Positions 15,814 to 22,167 of a stretch of DNA of 22,167 nucleotides are shown one piece after another. Source of the stretch: a virus. The notes below the pieces were generated by a model. It was not told the DNA's origin. It was given only the letters and a program-made list of their open reading frames with translations, and ran no database searches. The DNA lies in the IMG/VR virus record IMGVR_UViG_3300021376_003652, positions 1 through 22,167 of that record; one strand, 5' to 3'. The first letter of the stretch is position 1. Each line of letters begins with the position of its first letter. The translations under genes and the position numbers were made by a program.

Positions 15814-18800
15814 AAACAATATTGGCTCTGAAATCATTGTAATTTCAGATAAAAAAAATACCATTGAATATAAAGCAATGGCGTTCGTATCCGAACAAAC
15901 CAAAACGACTTTCAACTACGAAATCAAAAGAATCCGAGCACTATGGGACCCGTCACTGTCAATACCCGGCACTGGCAGACGAGGCGGTTGGAGATGCCCT
16001 GTTGGAACACGCTATGGCGGTCAAATCACCGACAGATTCGGAAGAAACTGTGGGTGGGGCGTAGCCCGTCGTATAGCCAACGCTATTTCAAACATCGGTG
16101 AACGTTTAGAAAACCGTGACGATGACAAGCGCAAAAGACGGGTAGAGCGACGCAACGCCCGAATGATTGAGAGACTGCAACGACAAGAACGAGGTGGCGC
16201 CCTTGAGAGGGGGGCAAGAAGTATTGCGGAAAGATTGGAAGGCGGAGAAGCGCCGACAGAGGCACGAGGCACGACGCGTGAACAGGGGAGATTGGGGAGA
16301 ATTTTTGGCGATGACGGTCCTTTGCGTATAGGACCTGTACGAATGCCTCGGGATGCAGAAGATAGACAACCTAGACGACAACCACAACAAAGGCGACAAC
16401 CGCAACAAGGACGACCAGAGCAACCACGAATCGAACGACCAGCGGCGCCCGAAAACGAAGAGCAGACACCCACGGCGCCCGCACCCGCAAGACCCGCTCA
16501 ACCCGCAAGACCACGCCGTCGCGGTCGTGCACAAACTGATGTTGATGCGCCAGAAGACGGACCGATGCAAAACGAAAGTTTTGATGACTACAAAAACAGA
16601 AAATATGCAGAGTACAAATCTCGTATTGAAAAAATTCAACAAGAAGGCGGAAATGCTGGTTTATTGACACAGGACGAATGGTTCAAATTCAATGAAGGCA
16701 ATCTTCGTGAAGCATACAATCGTGTCAACAATGTCCCCCAAAGACCGGCGCCCGCCCGACGCCGTCAAAGACGGGAAGCATCACCAACCCCCGACGGAGA
16801 AGTTGGGAAGCGAACGGGTGACGACCTCAACGATGCCGAAAAAGCAGTGCTTAACAAAATTAAAAACAACGCCAGAAACTTTGAATATAGAGGGTTTTGG
16901 GATGTAGATGTTGACCCGAATGACGATGAAAAAAGGATTATAAATGAACTTGTTAAAAAGGGGTATTTTCGGCGACCCCAAAGAGAGGTTGGCATGGACT
17001 TCCGCGGACTTGGCGGGCCAGGACCAGAAATCCAAGTGTGGTACCCGCTCACCAACAAAGGAAGACGATATTTCGGAGTCACCGATAGCCGTTTGATGGA
17101 CCCCGAAGAACAGGCGCCCGCTCCTCGGCGCCGTAGAGTCGCTGCGTCGGCGCAAAGAGCACGAGAAAGAGCAAATAAACCGCCAAGAAGAGTTGATGAA
17201 ACCCCTCGTCCTTTGGTTGTTAAACCCGATGACATAGACTCAAATTTTGGTGCTGAACCAGATTTGGGAGGGAGTGTTCCCGATGTTCGTTCGGAAAGAA
17301 ATGTTCGGAATCGTTTCCGTGAACGAGGTCTCCCAGATACTGCTTATTGGCGTGACGACTTATATCAGGGAGACGACAAAGCGGAACTTGAGCGCAGATT
17401 TGGTCGATATTACGATGACAGCAATCGGCGTAACGCCCGTGGCGATTTTGTCAATAATCGTATTCGGGAAGGCGGCGGTCAACCAGCCCGCAGAAGACAG
17501 CCTCCCGCAGCACCACGGGAACCAGACCCAAGTATTCAAAGAATCCTTGACGAAGAAGCAGAAGTCGCCGCACGGGTAGGAGACCCCGCAGACCTCGCCG
17601 AACAAGCAATTGAAGCGGCTAGACAGCAAGCAGATGATGCGGAAAATGCTGTACGCGCCCCCATACCGACAAGCAAGGCTGAGCGCAAAAGACAAATCGC
17701 TGTACTGCGCCAACGTGCATCAGAAGCATTGCGCAATCTTGACCAAATGGAGCGAAACGGTGCGAGAGACGCACTTGTTCGAGAAGAACAAAGAAGATTG
17801 GATGCGATACAAAATCGTATAATGGTCTTGCAAGGTACAAGAACACGGGGTAATTCAAGACCGCTTAGACCCGCACCGGTACGTGGTGACAGTGATAACG
17901 CCGCCGAATCTGAAAGACTTCGTCGGGCTAGGGCAGACGCCGCTCGCAGACCCGGCAGAGTTCTTAATTCAATAGTTGCAGACCAGCGATTTTTGAGTGG
18001 TTACATCGCCGATGCGATTCGGGGCAACGGTGACCGTCTGGCTATCGTCAATGACCCTGAAAATTTTCCTAATTCACCTGCAAGGAAAATGCAAATTGCT
18101 CAAGCCGCTCGACAAAATATTGCAGTCCTAACTAGATGGAGGGAAGACCTTCAACGCGCTGAGAACCGTGGAGTTATCGGCGAAAATGATTTTATTGAAG
18201 TTGATGGCGAACAAGTAAAACTTGCAAGAATCAAAAAAACTCTTATGGATAATATTGATGCATGGGGTGAAGTTCTTGCAGCAAATGAACCATCTTCGGG
18301 GAGGGCAAACGCACCCGAGGCGCCTGCGGCTCCAAGACGACCAAGACAGCCAAGACGACAAGGGGCTGTAAGGTCAAGGCGCAATGCACAATCTCCACAA
18401 AACAATGAATCTCCACAAAACAATGAACGACAACCCGCACCTCGACAAGTGCCAAACATGAATCGGCTTCAAAGTCGACATGATGCGCAAAATCTTCCTA
18501 GATTGGCTAACGGGAAATTTGAGAAGGTTCTTAAAGGAAACAAAGGAATTCGAACCGAATTAGACGCCGCATCCTATGCAGGTCCACTTACCGATATTCC
18601 AGATGATTTTTTGGGTGTTGCCCTTAGGAAACGCTCAAAGACACTAGCGGAAGCAGTGGCAGAATCTGCGGGTCAAAACCCCAACGCAGCGGCTTCACGG
18701 GAGGCAAGGGAATTTAAGAGCAGAGTGGAAGCAGCGCGAAAAAGTGGTGGAGCAAGTCTTACGGATGCAGACAGACAAAAACTTCTTCAAATCAAACGCT

Positions 18801-19657
18801 CTGGATTCTCATATATCTCTTATCCGGCTGGCACTCATGGCGCAAATCCATGGTTCCATCTTTACATCGGAGACGATGGCTCACTTGACGGCAGAGGGTA
18901 TTTGTTCAAGCCACCAGATAGGTCTTTTGGCGTTGCTTCACAACATTCAGAACTATTCGGTGGCTTGCTTGCCGAAAGAATGGGTTTTGCTGCTGGTCAG
19001 GGGCGCATTGTCAAAGATGACAATAAGGTCAAAATCCTTCAAGAGTTAGGTCCTAATTTTGCTGAAGGGCATGTAAAAAATGTTGCGGATTTTACCGAAA
19101 CGGGTCGTCGTGGTGCGAATGCGATAACAGACAAAGAATCTCGTCTCGGTATGGCAGTTGTCAACGCTATTACCGGAGCGACAGATAGACACAACAGTAA
19201 TGCGATGATTTTTGAAGGCAATGGCGCCCTACCGATTGACTTTGGGCGAGGATTTTACAGACAACCCGACACCGTGGATTCGCTTTTCAATTACATGGGT
19301 GGTGAGGCTTACAATTATATTGACGATAATCCATTTCATGGATACAAAGTGCGTATTACGGAACTAGAAAATGCCGGTTGGACTCGCGATGAGGCTATAG
19401 CAGCGGTACGCGCCGAATTAAAGACAACTCTTTCAAATTGGGCTAACGGTATACGAAGCGCATACGACGACGGAACAGTTGCGGCGCTTGACAGAAGATT
19501 TGCGGCGCAAGCGATGCAAGGTCGTGGGACTTGGGGAACCCGAGTCACGTCCGTCCCCGAACGAGCCGCAAAAGTTCTTGCCCGTATCGGACTAATTGAA
19601 TCAGATGCATTTGTTGACAAAGTTATCGCTAAAATAACCCGACCGGTCAGAGCGTGA
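15806..19657 (+). CDS. PI3/4-kinase-like protein with the shared CP-FTD-C module
   Basis: 1283 residues. Residues 22-148 are the duplicated module: TTFNYE, RALWDP, Cys64 and Cys82 around ITD, then an Arg-rich helical region. Residues 150-250 are a Gln/Arg/Pro-rich linker. About 340-425 looks like a winged helix (LNDAEKAVLNKI, NELVKKGYFRR, WYPLTNKGRRYFG). Residues 430-890 are mostly charged helix and Pro/Arg linkers, with a doubled SPQNNE. The C-terminal 280 residues look like a PI3/4-kinase-type fold: YLFKP (Lys1035), Glu1049, a hinge near 1076-1081, TDRHNSN (Asp1127, Asn1132) and IDFG (Asp1145). All key catalytic residues are present, so it is probably active on protein or lipid. HipA-like kinases are an alternative, but DRHxxN plus DFG fits PI3/4K better. 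It is probably particle-borne. Confidence 0.85.
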   Translation: MNENNIGSEIIVISDKKNTIEYKAMAFVSEQTKTTFNYEIKRIRALWDPSLSIPGTGRRGGWRCPVGTRYGGQITDRFGRNCGWGVARRIANAISNIGERLENRDDDKRKRRVERRNARMIERLQRQERGGALERGARSIAERLEGGEAPTEARGTTREQGRLGRIFGDDGPLRIGPVRMPRDAEDRQPRRQPQQRRQPQQGRPEQPRIERPAAPENEEQTPTAPAPARPAQPARPRRRGRAQTDVDAPEDGPMQNESFDDYKNRKYAEYKSRIEKIQQEGGNAGLLTQDEWFKFNEGNLREAYNRVNNVPQRPAPARRRQRREASPTPDGEVGKRTGDDLNDAEKAVLNKIKNNARNFEYRGFWDVDVDPNDDEKRIINELVKKGYFRRPQREVGMDFRGLGGPGPEIQVWYPLTNKGRRYFGVTDSRLMDPEEQAPAPRRRRVAASAQRARERANKPPRRVDETPRPLVVKPDDIDSNFGAEPDLGGSVPDVRSERNVRNRFRERGLPDTAYWRDDLYQGDDKAELERRFGRYYDDSNRRNARGDFVNNRIREGGGQPARRRQPPAAPREPDPSIQRILDEEAEVAARVGDPADLAEQAIEAARQQADDAENAVRAPIPTSKAERKRQIAVLRQRASEALRNLDQMERNGARDALVREEQRRLDAIQNRIMVLQGTRTRGNSRPLRPAPVRGDSDNAAESERLRRARADAARRPGRVLNSIVADQRFLSGYIADAIRGNGDRLAIVNDPENFPNSPARKMQIAQAARQNIAVLTRWREDLQRAENRGVIGENDFIEVDGEQVKLARIKKTLMDNIDAWGEVLAANEPSSGRANAPEAPAAPRRPRQPRRQGAVRSRRNAQSPQNNESPQNNERQPAPRQVPNMNRLQSRHDAQNLPRLANGKFEKVLKGNKGIRTELDAASYAGPLTDIPDDFLGVALRKRSKTLAEAVAESAGQNPNAAASREAREFKSRVEAARKSGGASLTDADRQKLLQIKRSGFSYISYPAGTHGANPWFHLYIGDDGSLDGRGYLFKPPDRSFGVASQHSELFGGLLAERMGFAAGQGRIVKDDNKVKILQELGPNFAEGHVKNVADFTETGRRGANAITDKESRLGMAVVNAITGATDRHNSNAMIFEGNGALPIDFGRGFYRQPDTVDSLFNYMGGEAYNYIDDNPFHGYKVRITELENAGWTRDEAIAAVRAELKTTLSNWANGIRSAYDDGTVAALDRRFAAQAMQGRGTWGTRVTSVPERAAKVLARIGLIESDAFVDKVIAKITRPVRA
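15869..16249 (+). repeat. Duplicated 127-codon module, copy 1
   Basis: Encodes residues 22-148 of the kinase-like protein. It aligns without gaps to 20408-20788, with about 108 of 127 residues identical by hand count. The shared core runs from RRGGW through both cysteines to GERLEN. Confidence 0.9.
18392..18427 (+). repeat. 18-base tandem repeat encoding SPQNNE
   Basis: Two exact copies of TCTCCACAAAACAATGAA in a linker ahead of the kinase-like domain. Confidence 0.85.
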
Positions 19658-19670
19658 AAACGAGGGTTTT

Positions 19671-19961
19671 ATGAAAAAATCAATCTGGTTAAATAAAACC
19701 TATAAATTCATCCTTGCCTGCGACGGTGAAAAATTTTATGTTTATGGTGATTCACCAATTGCCACAGCAATTCGGGAATACGCAAAATCGAGTAGGGATG
19801 TGACTCCATTCGCCGACTTGCTTAGTGATGCTGGCGACGATGCTGACCCCGTCCTCTATTGGTACGATTCCGCTCAAGATTTTGTTTTTGAAGAACCGCC
19901 TTTTGCCTTCAGTGATGAAGCATTAAAAAATGCTCAGAAAGAATTAGCGAAATTAAAATAA
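19671..19961 (+). CDS. Small acidic protein behind the kinase-like gene
   Basis: 96 residues with a clear GAGGG ribosome site four bases before the ATG and only 13 bases after the kinase-like gene's stop. The N-terminus is a short beta-like segment (TYKFILACDGEKFYVYG); the rest is acidic, with YWYDSAQDFVFEEPP and a C-terminal helix. There is no signal peptide, membrane segment or known motif. Order (large effector-like gene, then small acidic gene) parallels the peptidase locus, so a partner, inhibitor or chaperone role is possible but unproven. Confidence 0.78.
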   Translation: MKKSIWLNKTYKFILACDGEKFYVYGDSPIATAIREYAKSSRDVTPFADLLSDAGDDADPVLYWYDSAQDFVFEEPPFAFSDEALKNAQKELAKLK

Positions 19962-20056
19962 TTCTTTACTACTATTATTGACCATAACTGAATAGTGATA
20001 CCATTTTAAGGTATTCTCTCCCCTGCCTAAAGGGTGCATAAAGAAGAAAGACCTTG
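19962..20056 (+). promoter_or_regulatory. Intergenic region with possible promoter/operator
   Basis: This 95-base gap is the longest in the rightward arm. It has TTGACC (19978-19983), a good -35-like hexamer, but the nearest -10-like TACCAT (19999-20004) is 15 bases away, shorter than ideal. ACTATT (19971-19976) and AATAGT (19991-19996) flank the region as an inverted repeat, and ATACC...GGTAT (19998-20002 and 20010-20014) forms another. AAGAAGAAAG before the ATG at 20057 may serve as ribosome site. A separate promoter for the last gene is plausible. Confidence 0.3.
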
Positions 20057-22167
20057 ATGAAAACCGCATTCGTTGTCAAAACACGAGATGGTAAACCATT
20101 CATGCTTATCTCGTCATCCACAGAAGGAAGCACCTTTAAACCGCTATCTGATGACGCGAAAAATCTTGCCAAGGCTTTTTCGGACGAATACAAAGAATCG
20201 GCAATAACAAAAGCAGAACTTGACGCATCTCTTGATGCGGGCATGACAGTACAAGGTCCGATGCCAGAATCGGCGGTAGCCTCCGCAATAGAAAGCGGAA
20301 CAAAAACCGCATTTGAAACAAGTGAAACAAAATTTCTTCCAGTTATGTCTGTGTCCGATGCCCCTATTTACGTGTTTTCTGAAAAAGAATTCAACAATGT
20401 CATCGTCTACAAAACATTGGCGTTCATTGGTGAACAACAAAAAACAACTTTCAACTACGAAGTAAAAAGAATCCGAGCACTATGGGACCCAGGTCTTTCT
20501 ATTCCGGGAACAAACCGTCGGGGTGGGTGGAGATGTCCTGTTGGAACACGCTACGGCGGTCAAATCACCGACCGTTTTGGTCGTAACTGCGGTTGGGGGG
20601 TAGCCCGAAGAATTGCGAACGCAATCTCAAACATCGGTGAACGACTTGAAAATGTTGATGACCGTAAACGAAACCGTAGAGTTGAGCGACGCAACCAGCG
20701 AATGATTGAGCGGCTTCAAAACCAAGAACGTCCGGGCAGAATTGAACAAGGTTTTAGAAGTGTGGCGGAAAGACTTGAAGGCGGAGAAGGTACACCACAA
20801 ATTGCTCCGACATCAAGACAAAGACCGCAAATTCCTCAAACAACAGTCAGACCGCAAGGGCAGAGAAGGCGCCCAACACCCAAACCCGTAGAAGTACCTG
20901 CCGCTCCTGCTCGTCCTAGGGCACGCAGAAGAGGTGCTACTACTGCTCGTCTCGAAGATAGACGAGATGCTGGTTTGCGTGACTCGGAAAGAAGAAGAGT
21001 TCGGCGAGAAATAGAAGAACCCGGCGCACCAAGAACCGATGAAGCACCTGCCCGCAGACCGCAAAGAGAAGCAGATGCTGGTAGGCGCCGAATAAATCTT
21101 CTAGAAAATGAGTCAGACGCAGTTTTGCAAGACATGTTGGACGAGATGCGTCAAGACCCTAACTATAAAGACAGCGAAGATTACAAACAGGTAATGAAAG
21201 AAATCCGTCGTAGGCAACGACTAAACAACCGTCGCCAACCCGCAAGACCCCAAAGGGGTGGGAATCTTCGTGATTCAGAACGACGAAGAATGAATAGGGA
21301 AATTGAGCAACCCGGCGCATTAAGAACCGATGAAGATGCACCCGCACCTGCGCCAGCGCCCGCACCTGCGCCAGCGCCCGCACCTGCGCCAGCGCCCGCA
21401 CGACCTGCAAGACCACGCCGTCGCCGAGCATCCGAACAGCGTGCGGAACAAACAGCGGCTCGACGCCCTGAAGCAGAAGCGCCGGCGGTCGAAGTTCAAC
21501 CACAAAGACCAGCCAGAACGCAAACAGCAGTCAACCAAAATAAAGTGACAGCAGCAAAAAATCAAGTATTAAATCAATTGCGTGGTGCTGACTTTAATGA
21601 CGAAAGCAGATGGGGGGATGATTTAGCAAGTCTTGACGAAAAGATGACGAGACTTGTTTTTGAGGCTTTTAGAGATAATCCACAAGAAGAAGAGCGAATG
21701 CAACAGAGATTAAGAGACGCGTCTATTGTGCCAGAAGCACAAAGACGACGTGCACAGGAACAAATTAATGACCTAAATGCAGACCGGCTTCTTGATGACG
21801 CGGAGTGGGCTAATTGGAAGGAAGCAACCCGTCAACGATTGAGACAAATAGCAGACAACCCTTATTTTGATGCCGTAGGCAACCGTGAGGGGGTGGCACG
21901 CCGAATTGCCATGTCGGACATTATTGAAGAATACGGCCGTATGCGTGAACAGTTTTTGGGATTGCGTTATGGGAAAGTAAGACGAGATGAATTGCGTGCA
22001 GAACGGGCACCAAACGCCCCCGAAGCAAACGCCCCCGAAGCAAACGCCCCCGAAGCAAACGCCGCAGGGGCAGTAAACCGAGACATAGCGGCTGTTGCAT
22101 CACGATTCAGGGATGTCTGGGTGGTGGTGCGACCCCAAAGCATTTATGACGGTTTAGTACAGCAGGC
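20057..22167 (+). CDS. Module-bearing protein, partial (runs off right edge)
   Basis: 703 complete codons are open to the window's end, so the C-terminus is missing. Residues 1-100 are a unique N-terminal region. Residues 118-244 are the second copy of the 127-residue module (Cys160 and Cys178 around ITD), followed by Arg/Pro/Gln-rich linkers. A motif LRDSERRR...REIE...PGA...RTDE occurs twice (306-331 and 402-427). An Ala-Pro repeat lies at 429-448 and a triple NAPEA repeat at 653-667. Between them, about 500-650 is charged helix. By analogy with the kinase-like neighbour, a catalytic domain may follow beyond the edge. No enzyme motif is visible in the part present. Confidence 0.85.
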   Translation, partial: MKTAFVVKTRDGKPFMLISSSTEGSTFKPLSDDAKNLAKAFSDEYKESAITKAELDASLDAGMTVQGPMPESAVASAIESGTKTAFETSETKFLPVMSVSDAPIYVFSEKEFNNVIVYKTLAFIGEQQKTTFNYEVKRIRALWDPGLSIPGTNRRGGWRCPVGTRYGGQITDRFGRNCGWGVARRIANAISNIGERLENVDDRKRNRRVERRNQRMIERLQNQERPGRIEQGFRSVAERLEGGEGTPQIAPTSRQRPQIPQTTVRPQGQRRRPTPKPVEVPAAPARPRARRRGATTARLEDRRDAGLRDSERRRVRREIEEPGAPRTDEAPARRPQREADAGRRRINLLENESDAVLQDMLDEMRQDPNYKDSEDYKQVMKEIRRRQRLNNRRQPARPQRGGNLRDSERRRMNREIEQPGALRTDEDAPAPAPAPAPAPAPAPAPAPARPARPRRRRASEQRAEQTAARRPEAEAPAVEVQPQRPARTQTAVNQNKVTAAKNQVLNQLRGADFNDESRWGDDLASLDEKMTRLVFEAFRDNPQEEERMQQRLRDASIVPEAQRRRAQEQINDLNADRLLDDAEWANWKEATRQRLRQIADNPYFDAVGNREGVARRIAMSDIIEEYGRMREQFLGLRYGKVRRDELRAERAPNAPEANAPEANAPEANAAGAVNRDIAAVASRFRDVWVVVRPQSIYDGLVQQ
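20408..20788 (+). repeat. Duplicated 127-codon module, copy 2
   Basis: Encodes residues 118-244 of the right-edge protein and aligns without gaps to 15869-16249. In the 46-codon identical core about 22 codons differ silently, so the copies are old and held together at the protein level. Confidence 0.9.
21341..21394 (+). repeat. 18-base tandem repeat encoding alternating Pro-Ala
   Basis: Three exact copies of CCCGCACCTGCGCCAGCG plus a partial fourth, coding for a stiff Ala-Pro linker in the right-edge protein. Confidence 0.92.
22013..22057 (+). repeat. 15-base tandem repeat encoding NAPEA
   Basis: Three exact copies of AACGCCCCCGAAGCA followed by a partial AACGCC. A single similar segment (ANAPEAP) occurs in the linker of the kinase-like protein near residue 834. 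Confidence 0.92.

Noticed and set aside
18872-19657. HipA-type toxin kinase as identity of the kinase-like domain
   Set aside because: The order DRHxxN then DFG matches PI3/4-kinase-type motifs better, and no HipB-like antitoxin gene is adjacent. Not fully excluded without a fold search.
21341-22057. Short regular repeats considered as a CRISPR array
   Set aside because: Units are contiguous 15-18 base in-frame repeats without spacers, coding for Pro/Ala linkers.
1-22167. tRNA genes, insertion sequences, integrase or attachment sites
   Set aside because: No cloverleaf-like sequence, transposase, recombinase or flanking direct repeats were seen by eye; the DNA is almost fully occupied by the listed genes.

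Overview
The window looks like part of a tailed double-stranded DNA phage genome (Caudoviricetes), or a prophage segment. It carries a terminase large subunit, an HK97-type portal, a prohead protease and a phage recombination module, with genes packed tightly and many ATGA or TAATG stop/start overlaps. GC is moderate (mid-40s percent by eye). Several families (the PP-loop sulfotransfer-type reductase, the Rad52-like annealing protein with a RecB-like nuclease, the Cys-Pro-x-Gly...Phe-Thr-Asp...Cys motif) remind me of phages of aquatic Actinobacteria. That host guess rests on memory of families, not on a search.

Layout. Positions 1-4626 are read leftward. In the order they are transcribed they encode the terminase large subunit (TerL), a hypothetical protein, a Rad52-like single-strand annealing protein, a RecB/Cas4-like PD-(D/E)XK nuclease, a hypothetical helical protein, and a PAPS-reductase-like PP-loop protein that runs off the left edge. 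A short divergent intergenic region (4636-4699) separates this arm from everything to its right, which is read rightward. The rightward arm starts with a tiny two-helix membrane protein overlapping the portal gene. The portal is fused at its C-terminus to a Mu gpF/SPP1 gp7-like domain. A perfect 13-bp hairpin follows. Next is an 883-residue prohead protease fused to a DUF6321-like domain, a Cys/His cluster and a scaffold-like tail, then a 515-residue Cys-rich, acidic, PepSY-like protein and a 55-residue disordered protein.

From 11560 to the right edge is the unusual part: four long proteins that share a short module with two cysteines exactly 18 residues apart (Cys-Pro-x-Gly, then Phe/Ile-Thr-Asp, then Cys), followed by an Arg-containing amphipathic helix. 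In two of them a 127-residue version is duplicated without gaps (about 85% identical protein, with many silent DNA changes). The module is joined to different partners: a HExxH zinc-peptidase-like domain (11560-13848), a domain I do not recognise (14527-15813), a PI3/4-kinase-like domain with DRHxxN and DFG motifs (15806-19657), and an unfinished protein at the right edge. Small genes follow the peptidase and kinase genes. My inference is that the shared module is a packaging, maturation or delivery tag for proteins carried in the phage head, and that the variable C-terminal domains are effectors. This is the best candidate for an undescribed system in the window.

No major capsid protein, small terminase or tail gene is recognisable here. 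No tRNA, CRISPR array or insertion sequence was found. No gene-free stretch exceeds about 100 bases.
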